Source: Coprinopsis marcescibilis (Eukaryota > Basidiomycota > Agaricomycetes > Agaricales > Psathyrellaceae). From it: a stretch of DNA of 64,000 nucleotides. The stretch lies in the NCBI GenBank assembly GCA_004369085.1, contig ML210192.1, forward strand, positions 1 to 64,000. Direction: 5' to 3'. The position numbers and the translations under genes are program-made. Under the pieces are notes generated by a model that made no database searches, was not told the DNA's origin, and worked only from the letters and a program-made list of their open reading frames with translations. The stretch's first letter is position 1. Each line of letters opens with the position of its first letter. This document shows positions 21,694 through 35,526 of this stretch, one piece after another.

Positions 21694-22686
21694 AGCTTTA
21701 CTTGAAGCTTGAGGACTTTCCCCCCCTTCCCTTCCCTTCCCTCCCTTCCTTCCTTCCCTTCCGCGTCTGCCTGCGTCTGCGTCTGCACCTTGCGTCTGCT
21801 CGTTATCCTCGCCCAGCTTCGGCTCCCGATGTCCATTCCCATTCACATCCATACTACCTTTTGAACACCGGCCACTGTACAACTCGTTCCTTTTCCCAGC
21901 TTTTATATTTACTACTATTACGTTCATCTGCATTCTTTTTGCATTGCACCGGTTTTACCTATACCTTACCCTGCCTACCTGCGCTTTTTGTCCTTTGCAT
22001 CGCCGTCTTTGAGGCGTGTGTATATTGTATTCGTCTGGACGAGCTGGTACTGGTACTGGTACCGGTACAACCCCACCACCCCTTCTGTCATTCCTTTGTC
22101 TTTACGTGCTAGGCCGTTGGTTGTAGCAAGTACTATTACATCGCATAGTAGTACGGACTGGTAATTCGATGCGGTTCAGGCGTGCGTGCGCGCGCAAGTC
22201 GCGTTTGAGATCGAGTACTGAGTTGTTGTTTGAATTTACTAGCTATGATACATTGCGGCACCCCTTGCACGGTACGTCTGTCTCCTATAAGCGAGCATGG
22301 GAGCGGGGGACATTACACGGGTTGTATGGTAAACAAATGGAAAGGGCGAGAGGAAGAAACTTGAAAGAACTTGAAAGAAAGGAAGGAAACGGTGCTCCCT
22401 CTGGGATCTGGATAGATACTGATATGAACACTGAAAGCACAGACACAGTCACAAGGCGAGAAAATCCAAACACCATCACGTCGTCTAATAGAAATGCAAA
22501 TACTGCACATAGATATATTATATAACATCAAAAAGAAAAAAAAGGGGGTCGTAAAGATTCCACCTCAAAAAGCAAAAAGCAAAAATAAACTGCATGTTGT
22601 TGTTGTCGTCGCCGTGGTTATCGTTGTTGTCTAAACTCTAGTGGCCAGCAGCAAGAGTGGTCAAGGGGTTAAATAGCATAACCTCT
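21694..22686. other. Intergenic, convergent 3' ends
   Basis: Pyrimidine-rich DNA (CCCTTCC repeats just after 21720) and a GGTACT run near 22050. It contains the 3' UTRs of the protease and, from the other side, heme oxygenase. No exon is supported. Confidence 0.4.
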
Positions 22687-23904
22687 TCAGTTTACCGTCG
22701 TCTTCCATACGCCCGCGACCCACTCTTCAAAGGCGATGAGCTTCTGGTACCCCGCGTTCCCAGTGAACCCTCCCACGACGAGCACGAAGTGGGCGGCGCA
22801 CACTGCAAGCAAACGGCCGGTCAGCGCGAGAGTAAGACGGGGGAAAAAGGAACCACTCACTAGCTACGATAACGGCGAGCACCGAGGAGATGGAGTAGGA
22901 TCCAGCGGATTCAGCTTTGGTGCCATCGTACACCACACGAGACTCAGTGCCATTGACCTGCTCCTCCTCTTCAAGGTCTTTGCCATTTGCCTCTGCCTCT
23001 GCCTGTTCAATAGTGATATGCCTGATGGTCTCGAAGAGCCCAGCATTAAGCTTGAACGCAGTCCCCGTCTCATTCACAATCGAAGCTACAAAAACCCCAT
23101 CAACAACAACCCAAAACCCCAAACAAAAAAAGCAAAACGACTAACCAAGCACATCCACATCCCGGCCCTCCCCACCCTTGGTCATCCCCTCCCTATACCA
23201 CTCCTTGATCCTCTTCATCTCACCCAGCCCGGCCGCTTTCGCACTCTTCAGCTCCTTGAACGCATAAAACTCAATCCCCAGCCCCTCCGCCTCATCAAGC
23301 CCATATGCCTTGGCGAGTATATGCCGCATGCTCTGTCCCCCGCTCAAATCACCCAGGTACCGCACATACGCATGCGCGAGCAACGGCGAGGGGTCCACCC
23401 CGCCCCCCGCCAGCTCCTCAATCCGCGCCACATACGCCGCGAGTGGATCAGGCAGGCTCGGCGTCGCAAGCTCCCGGTATATGGGGTGCGTGCGCCACGA
23501 ACCCTCGTCCACATCCAGCAAATGCGCAATATCAGCCGACAGCGCTGGGGCACGTGCCAGCAGCGTCGGGTTGTACGTCGGCTCCAGCACCGGATGCGAA
23601 GCGTGCTTGTCGAGTGCCCGTTCGATTGCACTGTAGAGTGTAGAGTGAGTGAGTGAGCATGCAGTTAAAAAATAAAGATGTGAAAAGTTGGGATATGGGA
23701 GAGGGGAGAGGGGGGAAGGGGGGGGGAGACTGACTCGTAGATGTGCCACAGCATCATGAGGTAGCGCACATACTCTTCCCTCGCCAGGGTACCGCTGAGC
23801 AAGAGCTTTGCGCCTTTGCTGGTTGCCACAGCATCGTGGGCTTCATGTGTGCTCTCGCGGAGCAACGTCGCGAGGGGTCGGGAATAGTCAATGACGGCGA
23901 CCAT
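22687..23904 (-). CDS. Heme oxygenase, tail-anchored
   Basis: Four exons from ATG at 23904 (MVAVIDYSRPLATLLRESTHEAHDAV). The proximal heme ligand is the His in STHEAHD. The classic heme-oxygenase signature LLAHAYVRYLGDLSGGQ is present, followed by EFYAFKEL. The last two exons form a C-terminal membrane helix (SISSVLAVIVA-MCAAHFVLVVGGF) and a short end VWKTTVN. The stop is at 22687-22689. The enzyme cleaves heme to biliverdin, Fe2+ and CO, and the tail anchor implies an ER-type location as for Hmx1 and mammalian HO-1. An acidic linker (KDLEEEEQVNG) separates domain and anchor. Confidence 0.92.
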
Positions 23905-24507
23905 AGCAGAGGAGAGGAGGTCGTCACGGTTGTAAGGAAGAAAGGGTGTTGAATGCCTATTCGGCCCTTTCAAATGGGCCTTGTAAGGATGGCGTGCTGT
24001 TACTAGATCTGATTCATGACGCCGGTTGCGATCTGTCCATCTTATCTGATAACATTCCCCTATTCCGGACAGCGCTCGCTCCCGGCCCTGTCCTTCCCTG
24101 CCTAGTCCCCAGTCCCCGAGTTCAGATAACGGCATCACAGTTGAATTAGAAGCATAGACAATCACGCATGCGGAGGTAAAAATACATTTCGCCATTGGAA
24201 GGTCCAATGGCATTATAACACGAAAGCAGGACTACATAACAAGCAACGACGGCAAGACAGTGAAGATCGAAAGAGGTGATGATGTTTATACGACAGAGCA
24301 AGTCCAGAAGTGAGACGAATGCAAGGGCAGACAGCCATGTAGAATTGTTTTTGCTTTTCTGGTAAATTAATGTGATGGGGATGAATGTATGAATGATAGG
24401 TAAGGAGACATGCGAAAATCCAACAAACAAAAAAAAAGTCAGTGCCGCGGGAGAAGAACGAAGGGGGGGTCATGAGCGGCACCGAAGGTCATAAGCAGGA
24501 ACGAAAT
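23905..24507. other. Intergenic
   Basis: Heme oxygenase promoter on one side and the 3' end of the CCCH gene on the other. No other feature is seen. Confidence 0.4.
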
Positions 24508-26269
24508 CTATAGCACACCAGGAGACTCGGCAGAGAACAACTACAAGCACAGTCCATCAGCCAAAATCAAGAGCTGGCACAATAGCAGAAACTTACATTC
24601 CCTACGATGACTTGCGAAGATCTCGGTGTGGGTGGAATGGAATTGGACCGTCGACGTGTGATGATCTTGAGTTTTGGAAGGTTTTCCACTACCGAATTCG
24701 GCACATCCGCAGAGAGTTCTTTGTCTTTGAGCGAATCAGGAAGGGACAGAATGCTCTCGTCGCTTCCAGTGGAGTGTGGACGTCCATCCTCACGCTTCGC
24801 GCCCCCAATCAACACACCCCCTCCAATCACCCGCCAGGAGATCGGGAAAAAGTTTTCTTTGGGCGTAGCTAGTCGGGGCTTTGGAGCCTCAACGGGCGTG
24901 GGGCTCGAGTTCTGGCGAAGACGTGCCGGAACAGGACGCGAAGCAGGCATATGTGTAGGCATAGGCTCATCATGTCGGCTGTGGACCCCAATCAATGATC
25001 GATGAAGGTACCCAGTTAAACAGCAGAAACACCTACAATGTACAGTCTTCCCCCGCAGTGCATGTCCTGTCCTGCGCCCAAAATTTACATGGCTTTGCTG
25101 AAAATATAACAGTCAATCACGCAGTTGATCTCACAAATCATATGCAAACCTACTTTTGTACTTGCTAGGTTTGGGTTTGTTCGAGTTCCTAGAGGTAGTG
25201 CGCGAAGGCCGGACGGAGGGAGCCTGAGTAGGGTTGCTTGCATGAACAGCCTGATACCTTCCCAACCCCACTAAGCCGTGACCGTGAGGAACCTGCGGAT
25301 AAGCTGGTGGCACAAACGGAGGAACATGTTCAATATGCTGCTGCTCCGTCAAGACCACTCGCGACTGGTGTTCGTGTGAGTGCTCCAAGTACTTCGGATC
25401 CTCTGTTGTGGCAACAATAAGTTCGTCCGAATCGGTGCGCGGGCTCGAAAACGAACTTGAACCTGTACTGTTGCTCGTACTAGTCTCATCGCTCAGCTGC
25501 GTGTCGTTGCTGTCCGCCCGGACGATAAAGTCAGGCTTCCGACTCGGGTCGATCTTGAAATAGTCGCTTGGGGACGAGCTACTCGCGTACCGCCCCTCGT
25601 TCGAGTCTTCAGACTTGGATCCGAGCGAGAGACGGTGCTGCTTGCCACCAGATTGATAGGATGAATTATAGTTTGATGGGAAAGTGGGCGACGTGACGCC
25701 GATTCCGGCTGAATAGGACCAGTCATGAGGGTAGTATGGCTGGTAGCTGCCGTACGGAGGCGGACCATCATGATAAACCTGGGAAAATCAAACCCCATGA
25801 TTAGTACGATATGGAGAGAGGAAACTTTGAAGGATGAGTACATTATCCACCGGAGATGCCCCAGGCCAGTCAGCACGAGGCTCCTGCCCTGCTATGCGAA
25901 TTTTGGGTTGGTATGGCGAGTCACCTATGTCGGGGGAAAGGGTCAGCGGGCCACCATAACTGACATGTTTGGTGGCATGACATACCTTCCGTACTATGTT
26001 TGTATGGACAGTATGGCCCGTTGTGACAGCTTCCTAAGGAATAGAATCGACAGATTGTGGCGCCCTTTGCACTTGAAGCAGTGGGGACAATGACGTGCGC
26101 AAAATTGCATCCCTCAGCAGTGAGGGAGCAGTTGCCCAGTTGAAAGTACTTGCAAGGTTTGGCTATGAACCACAACATATCGTCAACGAAAGAGCTGGGG
26201 GATGACCAGATAAGCCGACTCACTGTGCCTCTTATGTACGGGTGGCGGCTTTTTCGTTACCCGCACCAT
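24508..26269 (-). CDS. CCCH zinc-finger protein with three fingers
   Basis: A short first exon (MVRVTKKPPPVHKRH) from 26269 splices to two adjacent CCCH fingers: CKYFQLGNC-x6-C-x3-H, in which the middle spacing is six, and CRFYSLGSC-x5-C-x3-H. A long Ser/Pro/Tyr-rich region follows (exons at about 25390-25920 and 25130-25390). A third finger, CKFWAQDRTC-x5-C-x3-H, is rebuilt across two introns near 25040-25085 and 24980. A C-terminal region (PTPVEAPKPRLATPKENFFPISW) ends in a last small exon with its stop at 24508-24510. Such fingers normally bind AU-rich RNA or act in mRNA turnover. The first two resemble the paired fingers of fungal makorin-like or Lee1-like proteins. RNA binding is inferred; the last exon is the least certain. 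Confidence 0.75.
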
Positions 26270-27638
26270 GTTTGGCCACTCAACGAGGTCTAGCAACAGA
26301 AATCCGGAAGACGAAGACTCGGGGCTCCCGTGAAGGTGAGCTCGGGAAGCAGAAACGCTATTTGGTTGACGACAGGCGATGGTGGCGACCCGCAGTTGAG
26401 GCCGTCGACTTCTTCTATATCGATGAGAAGCCCCTCTGCCGACGCGAGCGTAATGGGGACAGGAAACCAATACCCTAGGTCCGTTTCTGGGAGCGTTTCT
26501 AAGCGCTTATGAAGGAAATCTTGACAATACGTTTGCGTAAAGTGTACTCAGTATGTCTGTAGAAACAAATGGATGGCAGTCTTTTGTTGTTTTGTTCGAC
26601 GTCGAGGGATGAGAGAGAGAGAAAGGGAGAGATCGCCGGTGGATAATTGCTGGGCTGGGCGAACAATGAGGTGTATGTCTGGGGATAAGACCGAGATTTA
26701 AAACACCGAATCACCGGATTCAGGAAATGTGGAAAGCTCACCGACGATGGGATCTTGTTGAGCGCAACTTGGTATATGCAGGAGAGAAAGCTGTGCCTCG
26801 AGGTTATTTGTTCGAGACGACCTGAGGTATGACCATGCAGCACCGAGACAGGGATAAAGTTCGAGGCCACGAGGTTGCCGCTATGATAAAACGGAGAAGA
26901 TGGTCGGATTTTGGGTGAATCACTAAAGAATTCCCTTAGTATCGGACTAATGCATTCCGAGTCACGAAAGCGTGTTCTCTCTGGATACACGGTCGAATTG
27001 GGAACGGCGGAACACGAAAGAGGGAATGGAATCCGCGATAAGCAACAATAGGACGGAAGGTAAAGGATGAAACTCACCTGATACACCGGGGAGGGTAAGA
27101 AAGAAAGGATTAGGTGTGACTCCCGGTGCTAATTCTGGGGGGAAGGGAAAATAACTCGATTATTCTTATTGTTTGAGCGGCCGAATTCGAGTTCTGGTCC
27201 CTGATTCTTATTGTCCTTTCTCAGCGATGGTCCTGCTCAAGACATCAGATCATTAATATGCCCAGCAGCCCGAAAAGGAAGAGACATCGGGACTTTGATG
27301 GTCAGTGAGTTGGACGGAATAAAATGAAAAGCCACACATCTACAAAAGACGATATTGGAGCGCATTTGGCAAGACGTTTGGCCTAGCCATGTTGAGGAAC
27401 AGCCAGCCAGCGAAACAGACAGCAGACTGGAGCCTTCTGATTCCCTGGACAACAGCGCAGGAGCGGTCGACAGGAAACGCAAAGCGCGATCCACTTTTTC
27501 GTTACCTTTTCATAGTCCCCTGCCGATAAGGTAGAGCCAAAGGTACCCGAGAGCCTCCGAGAGCCGAATATGGGGCTTCAGAACTAGTCATAGAACATCA
27601 AGCGTGGTGTCCGGGAAACGTGGGCGTAAGTTATAAGG
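26270..27638. other. 1.4-kb intergenic stretch
   Basis: A 195-codon minus-strand open frame (26499-27086) lies here. It looks like chance: rich in Ser/Phe/Pro, with no motif and no matching exons. Otherwise purine tracts and no repeats. Confidence 0.35.
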
Positions 27639-27960
27639 TCACCGCGACTGGCCTGCCAAAGTCTCCTTGACCACGCCCACGCCCAAGCCAAGATCGATCT
27701 GCAGCTCATCCACTGCACACCCGCCACCAACAATCTGTAGCCGAGAACGTTCAGAAAGCATCATAAATCCGGCGGGGACAGACCGAAACTGGCAAAGTGT
27801 GGGGCGGAGAACATCTGAAGCGCCGACTCCGGTGACCAGCGAGATGGATATCCACATCAAGTAGGCCCAAAGCAAGCCAGAAATGTAGAAGATGTAATCG
27901 GGACGTTTAGAGCTGAGAATGAGGTCTATCGAAGGGTCAAGAAGTTGTAGCTTTGGGCGA
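27639..27960 (-). CDS. Possible terminal exon of unknown gene
   Basis: On the minus strand an open frame reads LLDPSIDLILSSKRPDYIFY..., a hydrophobic segment LLWAYLMWISISLVTGVGASD and then SERSRLQIVGGGCAVDELQIDLGLGVGV to a stop at 27639. Codon choice looks coding. I could not find an in-frame ATG before the hydrophobic segment, nor a confident upstream exon. It may be the last exon of a small membrane protein or a remnant. No family is recognised. Confidence 0.25.
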
Positions 27961-28375
27961 TTCCATTCAGTTAGACGGATATCGGGTGCGAAGACAATAA
28001 AAAGTCGGCCACATCAACGTAACTCCCAACGTCCACGTGCAGACACCTCATCTCTTTCAGCCTGCCTTTCTGGGCGACTCAGAGCACAGAGCAGTCAACG
28101 AATAGGCACCAATTAGAACACTCTGTCAACGGCTACACATCAGCATGTTCAATCGAAGTTACCTAGCTATCTGTACTTCGTCTGCCCGGACATACTCGGT
28201 GTTATGTTCTGTAGGAACTCGTATCGGTTGCGAGTCTCATTACAGTCTTGTTTCCGTGCGAGCACGGATATCCCAAACCTACGACCGGATATTGAGCAAT
28301 GCTCTCGCAATTCATGACGTTAACGATAACGATGGGGGTCGCTGGAAATTCATCCAGGGTGGTTATTGTAGACTG

Positions 28376-28382
28376 TATATAA
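28376..28382 (+). promoter_or_regulatory. TATA-like box upstream of methyltransferase
   Basis: TATATAA lies 106 bp before the methyltransferase ATG. Confidence 0.4.
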
Positions 28383-28488
28383 TTAGGCAGACTTGAGGTC
28401 TCCTTCCCCTACGTCCATACTTGTAAGTTGTAACGCCCTTTACAAAGAAGAGCCATCAAATAATATGGTAGCTTATCCTCTTACCACC

Positions 28489-29330
28489 ATGTCGTCCACG
28501 AATCAAAGCTTTATTTCATCGAATAGAGAGCATTTCAACGAGCTAGCAAGCAATTATCGGCCCTCGAAATCATCCCTTGAGTTGGCGAAACGGTAGGGAG
28601 AGCTTCCCGAATTCAACGGGGTCGTTCAATGTTCCGAATACCTTTTCAGCGCTGCACGCGCGATACTTAAACGACACGCTTTCGATGGTGAAACAACTGA
28701 AGCAATGGATTTTGCTTGTGGTGCAGGTGAGCGCAATTCTACACAGGCAATTTGACATGGTTGTTAAGGATAATTCAGGGTTACTTTCGCAACAATTTGC
28801 CCCCCATGTCAAATCTATGGTTGGTGTAGACATCAGCCAGGGCATGGTGGATATTTTCAATGCTGTTGTGTCAAACCAAGGTATCTCCCCAGAAGAGATG
28901 CGAGCTGTTTGCATGGATATACAAGATGAGGGAGACAAATTGGGGGGACAGTTGTTCGACGTAATTGTGGTACGTGCAACTCTCCAGCTGGTATGTCTTT
29001 CGTCGACTGAAATACATGCAGTGTTCGATGGCATATCATCATTTTGAATCTATCGAGCATATCACTCGTACGCTATCCACACATCTGAAACCGTCTGGGG
29101 CACTGGTGGTCGTCGATCTTCTCAAATCGGAGGACGTCGACGTTGATTCGCTTTTCCCTGAACATCAAGACCAAATTGTGGCTCATCGAGGCGGAATCAG
29201 CGAAAAGGATATAGAGCTAGCCTTCGAATCCTCGGGCTTGTCGAAGTTCGAGCTACACCCGGATATATCTGTAAAAAAGAACGGCCATGATCTTCGAATA
29301 TTCGTCGCGAAAGGGGTGAAGCATACGTGA
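28489..29330 (+). CDS. SAM-dependent class I methyltransferase
   Basis: Four exons (28489-28592, 28650-28726, 28779-28969, 29022-29330) join to 227 codons. The SAM-binding motif I is rebuilt across an intron as MDFACGAGLLSQQFA. Motif II is the acidic MVGVDISQGMVDIFN, and the motif IV region reads FDVIVCSMAYHHFESI. The C-terminal part has HLKPSGALVVVDLL. The start at 28489 precedes SNREHFNELASNY, the usual opening of this fungal family of UbiE-like small-molecule methyltransferases. An in-frame ATG 24 bases upstream is an alternative. The substrate is unknown. All four motifs are intact. Confidence 0.8.
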
Positions 29331-29853
29331 TATCGGAATCCAGCGTCCGAGAAATTCTGTAAGCTACCCAGTGTATACCGTTGCTCATGACAGTCTCGAA
29401 CTCTTTCGTTTGAATAGAGCTTGATGTACCGTCATGTTGTGACACCTTTCTTCTCTGTGTGCAAGGCCGAGAGACGTATTCAGTGACTCAATAAGGGGTG
29501 AAGGAGCCCGTAAGTGTTTCTCCAGTCTACTTGCATCCAACTCGGGTCGCTGATTAGTCTTGTGCAAGCACCATATGTATACGTACCTCTCAATATGCTG
29601 CGCGATAACCAGGGATGATGCGTCACCCTTGCTTTTAGATTGACGATGGCTGGAATTTTCCTAGTAGAAGAACTTCTTGTTCCAACCTTTACGGAGGATA
29701 ACAAATCGACAGATTGATTCCCAACCCAAAATTCGACGACATTCGGTATACTAATGGTACAAAATAGGTGCCCAGGCTCAGACCAACGCCACATAGTTCG
29801 AGACAACAGAGAAGGGACGGAGTGAATATTATACTTTACAATTATCATCATGC

Positions 29854-31377
29854 TCATTGTGAATGTGTTGAACCGCCAGAGCTGCCTGAATCACGACGCA
29901 AAAGAGGAGTTCGTTCGGTGGGAATAGCAGGCTCAGCAGACGGAACTTCTGGCGTGGCAGTTGTGGCAGGTGTGGGGTGATGAGGAGGGGCCGGTTGCGT
30001 TACATCGGCCTTGCACACAGGGCACTATGGCACGGTGGTGAGAAATTATAAGGATTGACTTCAAAAACACGATGCATACCAGTTTCTTTCGCTGAATCAG
30101 CCATTCGTCCACTTCACTCAAGTGAAAGATGTGATGGCATGGTAGCACTCGGACTTTATCCCCCTTCGCAAATTCCGAGAGACAGATGGCACATTCCAAC
30201 TGCGACTCAAACCATGGCTGCTCCGTCGGAGGGTCAGTAGGGGGGGTTACTGAATGCGAAGTTGAGGCGTCCTGATCATCGTCACCCTTAGCAGTGGTAT
30301 TTCCCTCTTCGAGGTCTACATCTGACGGATAAGCATCAGGGTCTTCCCCGCCTTCGTGCTTCTCCCATCCCGTGCCTGTCCATACTCGCCACGGCAAACT
30401 TCTGACCACAGTCTCAGGCGCACGATCGCGTTGTGCAGCGCGAGCTGCCCGTATACGGTGGATTAGCAAGGTGAGGAAGGTCAACGTCGATGGCAAGAGC
30501 AAAATAACTATAAATGTTATGATGGGCCTAAAAGGGGTTCGCATCAGTACGGTGGCAGAGCGCCAGAGTGAGACAGATAGGCGACTGACGAGTACCACTC
30601 CCACGCAGAGTACTCTGCAGTGATGTACAAAGACAGAGTTTGGAATCCAGAATGTGTCGTGTTGGACGTTGAAATGAGGGTAAAGAGTTGGAGGTAGTCG
30701 GCATATCTAATGTAGGTTGCTGGAATAATCACATCCGAAGAGTCTTCTAGCACCGATCGCGCATTAAGCTTAATTGTGGAGTAATCGATAAAAATGCATA
30801 CCTGGACTGTACATGTTGACCAGAGTGTCAGGATACCCAGTCTTCTCCGGGTCTTCGCCACCAACGACTACAGCACGAGCTCCAAGCCGTTGCGCCTCGC
30901 GGACCTTCTTGACAAACTCGCACTTCCCTCTCTGCACCAGGGCAATCCATGTGTCTCCTGGTTTCGTATCGCCCTTCAAACACAAGGTCGGGCAGCCGCT
31001 GTTCTCTGGAAGGTGTCCCTCGGCTGTGGCATTCGATTTGCAAGGAACAGTGAAGGCTGAGAGCGGTATAACGTATCCTAAAATCGGATCATTAATCTCT
31101 GCACCGAAGGCAGCTACGAGAGAATGCTTGAGCATAATTCCAGGGTTTAAATAGGACATGGCTGACCTGGCCTCGATGCAAATGATATTGGAGGTGTGCG
31201 GTCGACGATAGAGACTGTACTTTCTGTGCCCCAAGCCCACCCCCAGAGCCAGGAACGCTCAGACTTGATACTCAGACCATCGTTGCGATTCGATAAAAGT
31301 TCGACAGGTTGTGCGGTCGTGAATAAGGTCGTTATTCTAGCTAGGGTGTAGATGCACCAGAAGAGTCCAAGAACCAT
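29854..31377 (-). CDS. PA-TM-RING E3 ubiquitin ligase (RNF13/GRAIL-like)
   Basis: The start at 31377 gives a signal peptide ([19 protein letters not shown]). A protease-associated domain follows ([12 protein letters not shown]...[31 protein letters not shown]), then YADYLQLF and one membrane helix ([22 protein letters not shown]). Near the C-terminus is a RING-H2 finger with CAICLSEF, then [15 protein letters not shown], and CPVC supplied by the last exon. The order signal-PA-TM-RING defines the endomembrane E3 family that ubiquitinates membrane cargo at endosomes or vacuoles. The tail ends [20 protein letters not shown] and contains a TPLL stretch like a dileucine-type sorting signal. Confidence 0.88.
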
Positions 31378-32339
31378 GCTGGTTACAAAATGGTCTAGGA
31401 GGATATAGTGGCCTGGACAAGCTCACAAGACGTTTGAGATAGATTCGCTGCAGCCCGTCGCCCATCACCGCCACACGTGCACGGAATTTCCTGTTTGGGA
31501 ATGTTTTGCCAAAGTGATCGAGCCTCGCCCTTTGCTTGCTTGCAGCTTGACCAAAGCTTGACGGTAACCTCGACGATCTATTGGAAACCACCCGAGTAAC
31601 GAGATGCAGGAAAAACACCTGGTAAAGCAAAAACGCACGCAGTACTATGCTTGGGTCGAGCCAGCCTTTTTTTCGCCCGAAACTCTTCGGATTCTACTCC
31701 CAACCAGCTTGCTTCGGCGATGTATGCTAGGTTTCGTGAGAGTTCGCAACCCATAATAAAGCCAGAAGTAGCTCATACATCGTAATATGGGAGAATTCCA
31801 AGGTGAAGTGGGTCGAAACATGCGTACAAAAATCATATGCAAAAGCTATCTCTTCTCAAGTCTTGATTGAAAGTCACTCAAGCCTTCACACACACTGGTG
31901 ACGCACTCAAAAATCCTTTGATCGATGAAGCCGTTGTGCTCGTTTTGGCAGTGAGAATATATTACGTAACCCATCATTCATGACATAGCGCGCCCAGAGA
32001 TACCCTTTCTCCTCGTACTCTGGCCCTGCAACTCGATTCTGGCTTCAAAGTTATGCTCATATTTCTGTGGCTCGATCTAACCTGCAGCTTACAGTGAAAA
32101 TTGCCCGAATTCTTGAAATTTTGCCGATTCCACGGTGATTGTTCATCGATTGATCTCCGGCCGTTTTCGCTTCTTTGACGTCGCCATTGGTGACCGGTGT
32201 CTTGCTTCCTTGCTTCTTTCAGTGGATCCATATGATACTTCCCCGTACCCCAGGCTTGAGGCTTGTCCTCGTAGCCTCCGCTGTTGCGACACTCGGGATC
32301 TTCGCAAATATCCTAATTCCCCACGGGGACGCGGACGAC
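31378..32339. other. Intergenic upstream of glucoamylase
   Basis: About 1 kb without a supported exon. It likely holds the divergent promoters of the RING ligase and the starch-regulated glucoamylase. Confidence 0.4.
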
Positions 32340-32347
32340 TATAAAAG
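32340..32347 (+). promoter_or_regulatory. TATA box of glucoamylase
   Basis: TATAAAAG, 59 bp before the ATG at 32406. A canonical box like this fits a strongly inducible secreted enzyme. Confidence 0.65.
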
Positions 32348-32405
32348 CTGTCTGGATTTCAGCACTTTGTCTCCCAAACAAGTCTTTACTTGCGTTACTC
32401 TCGAG

Positions 32406-34632
<2,227 letters not shown>

Positions 34633-35526
34633 ACCAGCTGTCGAGATGAGAAGATGACGAAGAACTCGCTTCAAAGGTTCTGTTCGAATGACACCATTTT
34701 TTCATGGTGCCCAAAATAATATTCTACCAATGTCTGTATGTACATAACTTGCTCTGTAACAGTACGTAACAAGGGAGTTTGCTTGAACAAAAACACGATT
34801 TCACCTCGGACATCCTTTGTCAGTGTCTTTATTCTGGAATATGTACCCGGGTCTTTCTCAATTGCCTCCACCTCCTTCCCCACACTAACCCTTATGGTAT
34901 CGATCTCCCTTATTCCTGATTTCCGCCCGCTTTCCGAGATCATTTACCGCGTGTACTTGGAAGTCTTGGGGTTTCGGGGGGATTGGCCTTTGTATAAATG
35001 ACGTTTTCATTTCCTTTTTCTGCCTTGCTGACTCTCTGTCCTTGACACTCCCTCCCCACTTCCGACATGCTTCCGAACTCATTCCAAGCTGCGGACATGT
35101 CTGTGAAACCCGGCAAGACCAACCAACGTACATGATCGTATGTCTGGAGTATCAGCTGAGCGCTATAGACGCGTCATATGGGCCGACTGCTGCACTAGAC
35201 GCGACTGAGTCATCGTTGTGAGCATGAGGAGCGCATCGGCGGACCTCCATGTCCTTTTATCTTGGACCAATCACATCAGCTCTTGACGACTCCTTTCCGT
35301 AATTCCATCCAACAGCCGTGGACTATGGAGGCGAAGGACTAGAATATTTGGGATAGGGCTTAATCGGCCGGACAAATCACGGTATGTTTGTCGACTTGTT
35401 CCATGAGGTTCAAAAGTTGAATGTTTTAACACGCACACCACCTAGTATCAGATATGATATATATGAGAGGTGTGTATGGATGGATGCTAACATCGCATTT
35501 TGTTGCTGAAAACTCCCAACACAAGC
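34633..35526. other. Intergenic
   Basis: No supported exon. Contains the glucoamylase 3' UTR and the promoter of aminotransferase B. Confidence 0.4.

Noticed and set aside
21373..21933. Leu/Arg-rich minus-strand frame opposite the protease tail
   Set aside because: An artefact of CAG/CAA repeats on the plus strand, which read as Leu runs on the other strand.
26499..27086. 195-codon minus-strand open frame upstream of the CCCH gene
   Set aside because: No motif, Ser/Phe/Pro-rich chance composition, no splice partners. It lies in the promoter region of the CCCH gene.
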